This document shows positions 18,101 through 26,397 of a stretch of 64,000 nucleotides of DNA, piece after piece. The notes beneath the pieces are model-generated. The model worked only from the letters and a program-made list of their open reading frames with translations, was not told where the DNA came from and made no database searches. Source of the stretch: Streptomyces lichenis (lineage in GTDB: Bacteria; Actinomycetota; Actinomycetes; Streptomycetales; Streptomycetaceae); the NCBI RefSeq assembly GCF_023218175.1, contig NZ_JALPTH010000007.1, positions 124,001-188,000 of the forward strand, in the 5' to 3' direction. Made by a program: the position numbers and the translations under genes. Numbering within the stretch: position 1 is the first letter of the stretch; each line of letters opens with the position of its first letter.

Positions 18101-19125
18101 GCTTCGACCAGTCCGCCGTGGTCTGGGACCTCAGCGGCCCCACGCTCGCCTCCCGCCCCTTCACCGAGATCCGCCAGCTCGCCTACAGCCCGGACGGCAC
18201 CCTGCTCGCCACCGCCGACACCGACCGCACGGTCCGCCTCTGGGACGTCGCCCGCCGCCGCGGCGCCGCCACCCTCACCGGCCACCGGGGCGCCGTGAAC
18301 GCGGTCGCCTTCGCCCCGGACGGCCGGACCCTGGCCTCGGCCGGCACCGACGGCGCCGTCCATCTGTGGGACGTCCCCGCCCGCCGCCCCCTGGGCGCCC
18401 TCCCCGCCTCCCGCCAAGCCCTGTTCGCCGTGGCCTTCGCCCCCGACGGCCGCACCCTGGCCTCGGCGGGCGTCGACCGCGTGGTCCGCCTCTGGGACGT
18501 GCCGGGGCGCCGGCCGCTCGGAGAGCTGCCCGGGCACACCGACTTCGCCAACGCCGCGGCGTTCAGCCCGGACGGGCGGCTGCTCGCCACCGCCGGCGAC
18601 GATCTGACGGTGCGGCTGTGGGACGTGCCGAGCCGCCGGGCGCTCGCCGTGCTGACCGGCCATCGGGGCGCCGTCCGCTCGGTGGCCTTCTCACCCGACG
18701 GGCGGACCCTGGCCAGCAGCGGCAACGACGGCGCCGTACGCCTGTGGGACCCGGCAGAGCGGCGCGCCCTCGCCGTGCTGGCCGGCCACACCGGTTCGGC
18801 TGGCGGGGTCGCCTTCTCCCCGGACGGACGGCTGCTGGTGAGCGGCGGCAGCGACCGCGCGGTGCGGCTCTGGGACCTCGCCGGGCGCACCCCGCGCGCC
18901 GCGCTCACCGGCCACACCGGCGCGGTCTGGGCGGTCGCCTTCGCCCCCGGCGGCCGCACGGCGGCCAGCAGCGGCAGCGACGGCAGCGTCCGGCTGTGGA
19001 CCCTCGACCCGGCGACCCGGCTCACCGCGGTCTGCCGCTCCCTGGACGCCCTGCCACCCGCCGAACGCCGGGCGCTCACCACGCTCCTCACCGTGCCCGC
19101 CCCCGCCCCCTGCCCCACCCCCTGA
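15167..19125 (+). CDS. XRE HTH - nSTAND1 NTPase - WD40 protein, apparent frameshift in HTH
   Basis: This is a large STAND-type signalling NTPase. From the ATG at 15167 (GGGGGA upstream) an XRE helix-turn-helix begins (LRRLRMRRGLSLSDLARRT), but near 15304 the frame is lost. The other frame continues YSKGYLSKIETGAKPV, so restoring one base would give the usual THYSKGYLSKIETG. The uninterrupted frame runs 15352-19125 (1257 residues from a GTG). It shows the nSTAND1 entry (CPYRGLRPFTAGESGWFFGRE), Walker A APSGAGKSS near residue 90, Walker B LIVDQFEELF near 213, a membrane-like helix near 558-578, and 14 WD40 repeats. Fourteen repeats would suit two seven-bladed propellers. It may be a sequencing indel or a real inactivation of the DNA-binding part. 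Confidence 0.88.
17268..19013 (+). repeat. Fourteen WD40-coding repeats
   Basis: About 14 units of roughly 120-126 bp each encode GH...VAFSPDGRxLA...G.D..VRLWD. The DNA copies are similar enough to allow recombination or copy-number change. Units 2, 3, 8 and 10 have lost the leading GH. Confidence 0.88.
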
Positions 19126-19237
19126 CCGACCCCACCCCGCCCGCCCGCACCACCCGACCCCCTCCACCGCCCCCGACCACCCACCTCCCCACCCCCGCCC
19201 CCGTCTCCGTCTCCGTCTCCGAAGGAGCGTCCCGACC

Positions 19238-20116
19238 GTGACCCCGCCCCGCCGCACCGGCCCGCTCGGCGTACTCGCCGCACTGCTGGCCTGCCTCCTC
19301 ACCACCCTCTCCACCGCACCGGCCTCCGCCACCCCGCCCGGGACCGGCACCACCGCCGCCCGTGCGGAGTGCGGCCCCCTGGCCCCGGGCGGCTCCGCCC
19401 TCGCGGAGAGCGCCATCGCCGCCGCCTGCGAGCATGTCGCCGCAGGCACCTGGTACACCTGGGGCGGTGGCCATGGCACGCAGCCCGGCCCGACCTACGG
19501 CCAGGTCGATCCCAGCGACCCGGCCAGCGAACACGACCCCGAGCGGCTCGGCTTCGACTGCTCCGGCCTGGTCCGGCACGCCTACGCCCGGGCCGCCGGC
19601 GCCGACATCCTGAACGGCACCGCAGCCGTCCAGCACTACACCCATCGCACCGCCGCCCGGTTCACCGCCGCCGACGGGCTCGCCCCGCTGCTCCCCGGCG
19701 ACCTCCTGGCCTGGGGGACCTCCCAGCACCCGCACCACATCGCGATCTACCTGGGCGAGGGACGGATGGTGGAGGCCCGCCAGTCCGGGACGAAGGTGAT
19801 GGTCTCGGACGTCCGCCTGGACGGTGGCTACCTCGGCGCGGTGCGGGTCACCACCGACCCGGTGGACGGCCACCTCTTCCGCACCTGGGGCAGCGGGGTG
19901 TGGACCAAGGCCCGGCCCGCGCTCACCGCCGCGCGGGTCTACGCCTTCCCCGGCCCGACCACGGTGCGGGTGGGATGCCAGGCACACGCCGAACAGGTCA
20001 CCGCCGAGGGGTACACCAACGACGCCTGGTCCTATCTGCCGGACTACCGGGCCTGGGTGACCAACATCTACCTCCAGGGCCCGGCCTGGCTCCCCGGAGT
20101 GCCCACCTGCCCGTGA
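19238..20116 (+). CDS. Secreted NlpC/P60-family peptidase
   Basis: This 292-residue protein has a signal peptide (VLAALLACLLTTLSTAPASA, cleavage near residue 31). An NlpC/P60 cysteine-peptidase domain follows, with the nucleophile C108 in GFDCSGLVRHAY and the histidine in HHIAIYLGEGRMVEA. Such enzymes cut peptidoglycan stem peptides. The last 80 residues form an SH3-like or ligand-binding tail (RVYAFPGPTTVRVGCQ ... SYLPDYRAWVTNIYLQG) with two cysteines. The GTG at 19238 has GAAGGAG 10 bases upstream. The leader contains three tandem GTCTCC units. It follows the WD40 gene by 112 bp and may share its transcript. Confidence 0.92.
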   Translation: MTPPRRTGPLGVLAALLACLLTTLSTAPASATPPGTGTTAARAECGPLAPGGSALAESAIAAACEHVAAGTWYTWGGGHGTQPGPTYGQVDPSDPASEHDPERLGFDCSGLVRHAYARAAGADILNGTAAVQHYTHRTAARFTAADGLAPLLPGDLLAWGTSQHPHHIAIYLGEGRMVEARQSGTKVMVSDVRLDGGYLGAVRVTTDPVDGHLFRTWGSGVWTKARPALTAARVYAFPGPTTVRVGCQAHAEQVTAEGYTNDAWSYLPDYRAWVTNIYLQGPAWLPGVPTCP

Positions 20117-20139
20117 GAACAGCCCCGGCGCGGCACACG

Positions 20140-20176
20140 CCCGCGTCCCGGCGCGGCGTTCCAGGCAGGACGCGGG
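20140..20176 (+). terminator. Probable terminator after the NlpC/P60 gene
   Basis: A 9-bp stem (20140-20148 and 20168-20176, CCCGCGTCC/GGACGCGGG) starts 24 bp after the stop codon. Confidence 0.6.
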
Positions 20177-20503
20177 TGGGTTGGTCCGGGGTGCCTTCCG
20201 CGTTCCAGCGTCCCGGATCGCCGGACCGCCGTAGCGGCTGCGCCGTAGCGGCTGGGACAGGCCGTCCCGCAGGCTCCCGCCGCCGGGGCGCCCGGGAAGC
20301 ACGCGCCCCGCCTCCTGATACGCGACAACCGCCGGGGCGGCGGCTTCACGGCCGACGAGGTCATCTCCGCCCCAGGCCACGCCCTGCCGGCCGTCCGCGT
20401 TTTCGCCGCCGCCCACGGGTCACCCGGCAGTGCGTCCGCCTCCGCCGGTCCGGCGGGGGCCTGCCGGGGCCGGCCGGCCCCGACCAGCGGAAACGGAGTG
20501 GCG
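20177..20503. other. Intergenic region with 14-bp tandem repeat and coding-like fragment
   Basis: There is no complete gene here. A perfect 14-bp tandem duplication lies at 20227-20254 (CGCCGTAGCGGCTG twice). The frame of the downstream ThDP enzyme is open and has strong third-position GC bias from about 20285 to 20420. It reads PGKHAPRLLIRDNRRGGG then FTADEVISAPGHALPAVRVF, without a usable start. It could be a gene remnant or chance. The promoter for the enzyme should lie in this region. Confidence 0.35.
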
Positions 20504-22342
20504 ATGGCCAGCATGAAGGTGTCCGACTACATCCTCCACCGGCTGCGCGAGTGGGAGGTCGAGCAGGTCTTCGCCTACGCGGGCGACGGCATCAACGGCC
20601 TGCTCGCCGCCTGGGGGCGCGCCGGGAACCAGCCGAAGTTCGTCCAGGCACGCCATGAGGAGATGGCCGCCTTCCAGGCCGTCGGCTACGCCAAGTTCTC
20701 CGGGAGGGTCGGGGTGTGCGCCGCCACCTCCGGCCCGGGCGCCATCCATCTGCTCAACGGCCTGTACGACGCCAAGCTCGACCATGTGCCGGTGGTCGCC
20801 CTGGTCGGCCAGACCAACCGCAGCGCCATGGGCGGCTCCTACCAGCAGGAGGTCGACCTGCACAGCCTGTTCAAGGACGTGGCCTCGGACTTCTGCGAGA
20901 CGGCGACCGTTCCCGAACAGCTGCCCAACCTCATCGACCGGGCCATCCGCACCGCTTACGCCCGGCACTCGGTGACCGCCGTCATCATCCCGGCGGATGT
21001 GCAGGAGCTGGACTACACCCCGCCGAAGCACGCCTTCAAGATGGTCCCCTCCAGCATCGGCACCGGCCGCTACGCGCCGGTCCCCGCAGACGCGGACGTC
21101 GAGCGGGCCGCCGAGGTGCTCAACGCCGGCGAGAGGGTCGCCGTCCTGGTGGGGCAGGGAGCCAGGGGAGCGCGGGCCGAGGTGGAGCGGCTCGCCGACG
21201 TCCTCGGCGCGGGCGTGGCCAAGGCGCTGCTCGGCAAGGACGTCCTCCCCGACGACCTGCCCTATGTGACCGGCGCCATCGGCCTGCTGGGCACCCGCCC
21301 CTCGTACGAGCTGATGCGGGAGTGCGACACCCTGCTGATGATCGGTTCCAGCTTCCCGTACACCCAGTTCATGCCCGAGCTGGACCAGGCCCGGGCCGTG
21401 CAGATCGACATCGACCCGCACATGATCGGGCTGCGCTATCCCTTCGAGGTCAACCTGGTGGGAGACGCCCGCGAGACGCTCCAGCGGCTGCTGCCGCGGC
21501 TGCACCGCAAGGAGAGCCGCACCTGGCGGGAGAAGGTGGAGAAGGACGTCGTCCGCTGGTGGGAGGTGATGCAGCGGCGGGCCGCCGTGGACGCCGACCC
21601 GGTCAACCCGGAGTACGTGGTGCACGCCCTGGACGGCAGGTTGCCCGAGGACGCGATCATCACCGCCGACTCGGGCTCCGCCGCCAACTGGTACGCCCGC
21701 CATCTGCGGCTGCGCGGACGGATGCGGGGCTCGCTGTCCGGCACGCTGGCGACGATGGGACCGGGCGTCCCGTACGCCATCGGCGCCAAGTTCGCCCACC
21801 CCGACCGCCCGGTGATCGCCCTGGTCGGGGACGGCGCGATGCAGATGAACGGGATGATGGAGCTGGTCACCGCCGCCAAGTACCAGCATGAGTGGTCCGA
21901 CCGGCGGCTGGTGGTCGCCGTCCTCAACAACGGGGACCTCAACCAGGTCACCTGGGAGATGCGCGCCATGTCGGGCGCCCCGCAGTTCGAGGAGTCGCAG
22001 GCCCTTCCGGACCTGCCCTACGCCGATATCGCCCGGAGCATCGGGCTGGACGGAACGCGGGTGGAGAAGCCCAAGCAGGTGGAGCAGGCCTGGGACCGGG
22101 CGCTGGCCGCCGACGGCCCGTTCGTGATCGACTTCCGCACCGACCCGGCGGTGCCGCCGATCCCGCCGCACGCCGAGCTGGACCAGATCGAGGCCGCCGC
22201 GGCCGCCGTCCTCCAGGGGGACAGCGACACCGCCTCCGTACTGAAGCAGGGCATCAAGGCCAAGGTGCAGGAGTTCCTGCCCGGCACCCGCCACCGTCAG
22301 GGCCGCCCCGGAGCCGGCCCGGACGACAGCGCCGGGCGCTGA
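20504..22342 (+). CDS. ThDP-dependent enzyme, pyruvate oxidase/dehydrogenase (PoxB)-like
   Basis: This 612-residue enzyme of the acetolactate synthase/pyruvate oxidase superfamily probably decarboxylates pyruvate or a related 2-oxo acid. It has three domains: an N-terminal pyrimidine-binding part with the conserved glutamate in RHEEMAAFQAVGYAK, a central FAD/nucleotide part, and a C-terminal ThDP pyrophosphate part. The last contains the metal-binding motif GDGAMQMNGMMELVT, ending in LNNGDLNQVTWEM. The segment TSGPGAIHLLNGLYDAKLDHVPVVAL is typical of PoxB-like proteins. CGGAG lies 5 bases before the ATG at 20504; a GTG two codons earlier is possible. It is monocistronic; the TetR gene follows with its own promoter. 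Confidence 0.93.
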   Translation: MASMKVSDYILHRLREWEVEQVFAYAGDGINGLLAAWGRAGNQPKFVQARHEEMAAFQAVGYAKFSGRVGVCAATSGPGAIHLLNGLYDAKLDHVPVVALVGQTNRSAMGGSYQQEVDLHSLFKDVASDFCETATVPEQLPNLIDRAIRTAYARHSVTAVIIPADVQELDYTPPKHAFKMVPSSIGTGRYAPVPADADVERAAEVLNAGERVAVLVGQGARGARAEVERLADVLGAGVAKALLGKDVLPDDLPYVTGAIGLLGTRPSYELMRECDTLLMIGSSFPYTQFMPELDQARAVQIDIDPHMIGLRYPFEVNLVGDARETLQRLLPRLHRKESRTWREKVEKDVVRWWEVMQRRAAVDADPVNPEYVVHALDGRLPEDAIITADSGSAANWYARHLRLRGRMRGSLSGTLATMGPGVPYAIGAKFAHPDRPVIALVGDGAMQMNGMMELVTAAKYQHEWSDRRLVVAVLNNGDLNQVTWEMRAMSGAPQFEESQALPDLPYADIARSIGLDGTRVEKPKQVEQAWDRALAADGPFVIDFRTDPAVPPIPPHAELDQIEAAAAAVLQGDSDTASVLKQGIKAKVQEFLPGTRHRQGRPGAGPDDSAGR

Positions 22343-22396
22343 CCCCGGAGGACGGCGGAAAGGAAAGGACAACGGCCGCCGGTCGGTACATCGATG

Positions 22397-22436
22397 GTTG
22401 ACAAGTTTGTCGCTGAGTGTCAACTATGTATATATG
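22397..22436 (+). promoter_or_regulatory. Promoter-operator of the tetR gene; likely leaderless start
   Basis: A consensus -35 TTGACA (22398-22403) is followed 18 bp later by AACTAT (22422-22427), which puts transcription near the ATG at 22434. No ribosome site is visible, which fits a leaderless mRNA. GTTGACA (22397) and TGTCAAC (22418-22424) form inverted arms overlapping the promoter, and GACAA-GT-TTGTC (22400-22411) forms a tighter palindrome. This is a good layout for TetR autorepression. Confidence 0.7.
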
Positions 22437-23024
22437 ACGGACGGACACAAGGCTGCCGCGGTCCCGCCCCCCGGAGTCGGGCGGGGCCGCCGGACGGCGA
22501 TCCTGGACGCGGCCGCGGCGGTCCTGCTCAGGCACGGGTTCCGCAAAGCCTCGGTGGACGAGGTGGCGCGGCGGGCGGAGATCTCCCGCCAAGGGCTCTA
22601 CCAGCACTTCCCCACCAAGGACGCGCTCTTCACCGCCACGATCGACCATCTGCTGGAGACGAGCACCGCCTCCACTCGCACCGCGCTGGCGGAGCCGGGC
22701 GTCGCGCTGGAGGACCGGATCCTGAAGGCGTTCGCCGCCATGGCCGGCGAGACCCTGGCCTCCCGGCTGGACGAGGTGCTGGAGACCGCGGAACGGCTCA
22801 CCGGCCGTACCGCCGCGGATCTGGAGCGGCAGATCATCGCCGAGTTCGCCGGGGCGCTGGAGCGCACCGAGGCGTCCAGCCCCTGGCGGCGCAACGGCGA
22901 CTCCGCCGAATCCGCCGCCACGGTGCTCTACGCGACCTCCGCCGGGCTCAAGCGGATCGCCTCCTCGGTGCCCGACTATCTCGACAGGATGCGCCAGGCC
23001 ATCCGGTTCGTCTGCACCCCCTGA
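22434..23024 (+). CDS. TetR/AcrR-family regulator
   Basis: This 196-residue repressor has the N-terminal HTH expected of the family: RRTAILDAAAAVLLRHGF, then KASVDEVARRAEISRQGLYQ and HFPTKDALF, residues about 20-65. The C-terminal domain is helical and ligand-sensing; no ligand can be named. The ATG at 22434 lies directly after the promoter, so translation is probably leaderless; a TTG 36 bp upstream is part of the -35 box. The SDR gene starts 56 bp downstream on the same strand and is the natural target alongside autoregulation. Confidence 0.93.
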   Translation: MTDGHKAAAVPPPGVGRGRRTAILDAAAAVLLRHGFRKASVDEVARRAEISRQGLYQHFPTKDALFTATIDHLLETSTASTRTALAEPGVALEDRILKAFAAMAGETLASRLDEVLETAERLTGRTAADLERQIIAEFAGALERTEASSPWRRNGDSAESAATVLYATSAGLKRIASSVPDYLDRMRQAIRFVCTP

Positions 23025-23079
23025 CCCGGGACCCGGCGAGAGGCACGGGATCCGACAAGAGACAGAACGGCCACAGGTC

Positions 23080-23967
23080 ATGGAGAAGACAGGCAGATCG
23101 ATCCTCATCACGGGTGCCACCTCCGGCATCGGACGCGCCGCGGCAGCCGAGTTCGCCGCCCGGGGCTACCGGGTGTTCGCCACCCACCGGACCGGTGCCC
23201 AGCGGCGGGAGCTCGCCGCCGTCACCGGCGTCCATCCGGTCCGGATGGACGTCACCGACGCCGCCGACCTGCGACGGGCGTACGCGCGCATCGCGGCGGA
23301 AGTCGGCGAGAGCGGTCTCTACGCCGTCCTCAACAACGCCGGCATCACCTACTCCGCGCCCTTCGAGTACACCGAGGAGTCGAGGTTCAGAGAGGTCATG
23401 GAGGTCAATGTCATGGCCCCCTACCGCATCGCCCGGACCTTCATCCCGCTGCTTCTCGTGCACAACCGAGGCCATGAGGTGAAGGCCCGGGTCGTCAACG
23501 TGGCCTCATGGGCGGGGCTGGTGGCATCGCCGTACATTTCGGCGTACAACGCCTCGAAGTTCGCCCTCATCGGACTGACCGAGTCCATGTACTACGACCT
23601 GCGTCTCCTGGACATCCACGCGGTGCTCGCCATACCGGGCATCACCAGGACGCCGCTGCTCGGCAAGACCACCCGGGGCGGGACGGCGGCCCTGGAGGCG
23701 ATGCCGGCGGACGGACGGGCGCGGTACGAGGGCCTGCTCGGCCACTACGCGACCATGAGCGCCGAGGCCGAGAGCGCGTCCGTCTTCGCCACCGCCGAGA
23801 AGACCGCCCACCGGCTGTACCGGATCGTCGACCGGCCCAGGCCTCGCTTCAGACACAGCCTCGGCCTCGACGCGGGCCTCGTCGGCCATGTCGTCACCCG
23901 CCTGCCCTGGGCGCTCCGGGCGGCGCTGAACACCCGGATGTACCGGCTGGACATGGCCCGCCCCTGA
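23080..23967 (+). CDS. Short-chain dehydrogenase/reductase (SDR)
   Basis: This 295-residue classical SDR oxidises or reduces a hydroxyl/keto group with NAD(P). The cofactor motif TGATSGIG is at residues 11-18, NNAG at 86-89, the catalytic serine in NVASWAG and YxxxK as Y156 and K160. The C-terminal extension of about 60 residues (RPRPRFRHSLGLDAGLVGHV) is longer than in minimal SDRs. It is found in SDRs acting on lipids or sterol-like substrates, so a hydrophobic substrate is possible. It follows the TetR gene and ends before a strong terminator. No clear ribosome site precedes the ATG. Confidence 0.93.
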   Translation: MEKTGRSILITGATSGIGRAAAAEFAARGYRVFATHRTGAQRRELAAVTGVHPVRMDVTDAADLRRAYARIAAEVGESGLYAVLNNAGITYSAPFEYTEESRFREVMEVNVMAPYRIARTFIPLLLVHNRGHEVKARVVNVASWAGLVASPYISAYNASKFALIGLTESMYYDLRLLDIHAVLAIPGITRTPLLGKTTRGGTAALEAMPADGRARYEGLLGHYATMSAEAESASVFATAEKTAHRLYRIVDRPRPRFRHSLGLDAGLVGHVVTRLPWALRAALNTRMYRLDMARP

Positions 23968-24050
23968 CGCCGGCCCCGGCAGCCGGAGAGAACCGAGGAC
24001 GGGACAACGCGCGGCGGGAACGGCGGCGGAGCGGGGGACGGAACCGAGAA

Positions 24051-24103
24051 AGCCCCGTGCCACCCCCGCGCCGTCGGAACGGCGGTCGGGATGCCACGGG
24101 GCT
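24051..24103. terminator. Composite terminator
   Basis: An outer 9-bp stem (24051-24059 and 24095-24103, AGCCCCGTG/CACGGGGCT) encloses an inner 6-bp hairpin (24069-24084). It lies between the SDR gene and the convergent DUF6131 gene. Confidence 0.78.
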
Positions 24104-24227
24104 GTCGGCCCGATACGGATCGAACGGATCGATCGGATTAAGGGGTGTTCGGCACATGGCGTGTACCGGGCACCGGCGCCGGGGGCCACCGCCGGAGGCG
24201 GTGGGGTGTCCCCAGGGCGTCATCGGG

Positions 24228-24383
24228 TCAGAAGTAGTGCTTCCGACCACCCACCGCGTGACCCACGGCCCCCAGGATCCACAGGACCGCCCCGATCACC
24301 AGAAGGATGACACCGATGGTCCACAGAATGCTGATGCCAGTGATGGCACCGATGATGAGCAGGATGAGCCCGAGAATGATCAT
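24228..24383 (-). CDS. DUF6131-type small membrane protein
   Basis: This 51-residue protein is almost entirely two hydrophobic helices: MIILGLILLIIGAITGISIL, then TIGVILLVIGAVLWILGAVG. A polar tail follows, ending GGRKHYF. It matches the short actinobacterial DUF6131 proteins, whose role is unknown. GGAGGAAAA lies directly before the ATG at 24383, so expression is likely. The frame between start and stop is unbroken. It is convergent with the SDR gene. Confidence 0.85.
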   Translation of the reverse strand: MIILGLILLIIGAITGISILWTIGVILLVIGAVLWILGAVGHAVGGRKHYF

Positions 24384-24461
24384 TTTTCCTCCGTTCGCGC
24401 ACCGTGACTGACCTTCGAGTGTCCGCCGAACGGCGTCGCAAACCGGTGGAGTCGAGGATTG

Positions 24462-24490
24462 TTGATCTCGTCTTTATCCCCTGCTACGGT
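24462..24490 (+). promoter_or_regulatory. SigA/HrdB-type promoter of the FAD monooxygenase gene
   Basis: TTGATC (24462-24467) and TACGGT (24485-24490) are separated by 17 bp. Transcription would begin near 24497, about 34 nt before the GTG start. Confidence 0.7.
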
Positions 24491-24530
24491 GCGTCACCCC
24501 TTGACCGCGCAACGCATCGGAGGTGTGTCC

Positions 24531-25751
24531 GTGCAGATCGCCTGTGTCGGCGGTGGACCCGCCGGCCTCTACCTCTCCATCCTGATGAAACGGCGCGACC
24601 CGGCCCATGAGGTCACCGTCTACGAACGCGCTCCGGCAGGCTCCACCTACGGCTGGGGCGTCACCTACTGGGGCGGGCTGCTCGACCGGCTCCAACAGGG
24701 CGACCCCGAGTCCGCCCGCGCCGTCCGCGAGCGCTCGGTGCGCTGGAACGAGGGCGTCGCCCACATCCACGGCCGCACCACCTCCCACCACGGCGACGAG
24801 GGCTTCGGCATCGGCCGCCACACCCTGCTGACCGTCCTCGCCGAGCGGGCCGCTGCCCTCGGCGTGCGCCTGGAGCACCGCCGCACCGTCACCGACCGGG
24901 CCGAGCTCGACGGCGCGGACCTCGTGGTCGCCTGCGACGGCGTGCACAGCGCCCTGCGCACCCCGCACGCCGAGCACTTCGGCACCGCCGTCACCGGCGG
25001 CCGCAACCGCTACGTCTGGCTCGGCACCAGCAAGGTCTTCGACGCCTTCACCTTCGCCTTCGTGCCCACCAAGCACGGCTGGATCTGGTGCTACGCCTAC
25101 CGCTACGACACCGACCGCAGCACCTGCGTGGTCGAGTGCTCCCCGGACACCTGGACCGGACTCGGCCTGGACCGGGCCGCCCCCGCCGAGGGCCTGGCCC
25201 TGCTGGAACGGCTCTTCGCCCACGTCCTGGACGGCCACCCCCTCTCCTGCCGCGCCGACGGCGGCCGCGGCGGCGCCCGCTGGCTCACCTTCGGCACGGT
25301 CACCAACCGCCGCTGGCACCACGGCAACCTGGTCCTGGCGGGGGACGCCGCGCACACCACCCACTACTCGATCGGCGCGGGCACCACGCTGGCCCTGGAG
25401 GACGCCATCGCCCTCGCCGATGCCCTGGACGCACCCGGCCCCCTGGAGGCGGCTCTGAGCCGCTACGGGCGCCAGCGCCGCTCGGTCCTGCTGCCGGTGC
25501 AGAGCGCGGCCCGCTACAGCGCACGCTGGTACGAGGAACTGCCCCGCTACACCGCGCTGCCGCCGGAGGAGATGTTCGCCCTGCTCGGGCAGCGCCACTC
25601 GCCGCTGCTGCCGTATCTGCCGCCCCGGCTGTACCACCGGCTGGACCGGGCCGCCGAGCGGCTGGAGGCGCTGCGGAGGCTCAAGCGCCGGGTCGGGCCG
25701 CTGCTGGCCCGCTCGCTGCACCCCCGTACACCCCCGCCACCCAGCGCTTGA
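24531..25751 (+). CDS. FAD-dependent monooxygenase, salicylyl-CoA/anthraniloyl-CoA hydroxylase-like
   Basis: This 406-residue group A flavoprotein hydroxylase has the FAD-binding GxGxxG (CVGGGPAGLYLSILMK, residues about 5-20). It also has the NAD(P)H/FAD motif DLVVACDGVHSALR and the second FAD motif GDAAHTTHYSIGAGTTLALEDA. The HTTHYSIG.GT.LA.EDAIAL pattern recalls salicylyl-CoA 5-hydroxylase (SdgC) and the N-terminal half of 2-aminobenzoyl-CoA monooxygenase, so an aromatic CoA thioester is a likely substrate. The GTG at 24531 has CGGAGG at 7-base spacing. No CoA ligase or ring-cleavage gene is adjacent. Confidence 0.9.
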   Translation: MQIACVGGGPAGLYLSILMKRRDPAHEVTVYERAPAGSTYGWGVTYWGGLLDRLQQGDPESARAVRERSVRWNEGVAHIHGRTTSHHGDEGFGIGRHTLLTVLAERAAALGVRLEHRRTVTDRAELDGADLVVACDGVHSALRTPHAEHFGTAVTGGRNRYVWLGTSKVFDAFTFAFVPTKHGWIWCYAYRYDTDRSTCVVECSPDTWTGLGLDRAAPAEGLALLERLFAHVLDGHPLSCRADGGRGGARWLTFGTVTNRRWHHGNLVLAGDAAHTTHYSIGAGTTLALEDAIALADALDAPGPLEAALSRYGRQRRSVLLPVQSAARYSARWYEELPRYTALPPEEMFALLGQRHSPLLPYLPPRLYHRLDRAAERLEALRRLKRRVGPLLARSLHPRTPPPPSA

Positions 25752-25784
25752 CGGACCGCGGGCCCGGGCGGGGACGGTCGCGGA

Positions 25785-26213
25785 CTACCAGGGCAGGAAG
25801 AGGTGGATCTCCTTGCCGTCGTCCCCCGGCACCACGCTCACCTCGTCGGCGAGTGCCTGGATCAGATGCCAGCCGATGCCGCCGCCCTTGGACGGGTGGT
25901 AGCGGCGCGGCTCCGGAGGGTTCGGGTTGGTGTCCGCGACCACCACATGGATGCCGTCGAAGGTCCTGCGCAGCGAGAGCACGAAGGGGCCTGGCGCGTA
26001 TTGGATGGCGTTGGCGGCCAGCTCGCTCACCGCCAGCAGGATGTCGTCGCGGTGCTCTGCGGAGGCGGGCGGCTGACCGAGCGCGAGCGTGCCCAGGTAA
26101 CCCGCCGCGGCCAGCCGTGCCGCGGTCACATCGCCCAACTCCCCGGGGAAGGGCACGGTGACGCTGTCGGCCGCCTCGGAGAGGGGGTCGCCCCACAGGG
26201 GGTCGCTGGACAT
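25785..26213 (-). CDS. RsbW-like ATP-binding anti-sigma regulator (HATPase_c)
   Basis: This 142-residue protein has a GHKL ATPase fold of the serine-kinase anti-sigma type. The N-box is ILLAVSELAANAIQYAPG and the G1/G2 region is DTNPNPPEPRRYHPSKGGGIGWHLIQALAD. Streptomycetes carry many such small kinases, which bind anti-anti-sigma or SigB-like factors; the partner here is unknown. A SigF-type sigma factor and a SpoIIE phosphatase lie at 61-64 kb but are not linked. GGAAGG precedes the ATG at 26213. It is convergent with the monooxygenase gene. Confidence 0.92.
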   Translation of the reverse strand: MSSDPLWGDPLSEAADSVTVPFPGELGDVTAARLAAAGYLGTLALGQPPASAEHRDDILLAVSELAANAIQYAPGPFVLSLRRTFDGIHVVVADTNPNPPEPRRYHPSKGGGIGWHLIQALADEVSVVPGDDGKEIHLFLPW

Positions 26214-26276
26214 GTCGCCTTCCTGTCCGTCGGCTCTCTTCTTGCGCTGTTCCTGCCGACTTCCCCCGGTTCGGTG

Positions 26277-26290
26277 AGCGATGCATCGCT
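26277..26290. promoter_or_regulatory. 14-nt perfect palindrome in a divergent promoter region
   Basis: AGCGATGCATCGCT is perfectly symmetric. It lies 64 bp upstream of the RsbW-like start and 108 bp upstream of the membrane protein start. It is a candidate operator; no regulator can be named. Confidence 0.4.
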
Positions 26291-26397
26291 TATGCGCGGA
26301 CACGGAGGGTGACGGCAGATGCGGCGTCATGGCCGGGCGTCCAGCGGGCAACCGACGAGAAGTCAACCTAGCTTCTCACGAGGGGAGTTGCCCGCCG

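Noticed and set aside
15643..18663. 1006-codon minus-strand open frame opposite the WD40 gene
   Set aside because: It is a low-complexity shadow (Gly/Val/Gln-rich) of the WD40 repeats, without ribosome site or domain.
24220..24441. 73-codon minus-strand frame over the DUF6131 locus
   Set aside because: A different frame gives the 51-residue DUF6131 peptide with a perfect ribosome site; the longer frame is His/Arg-rich and has none.
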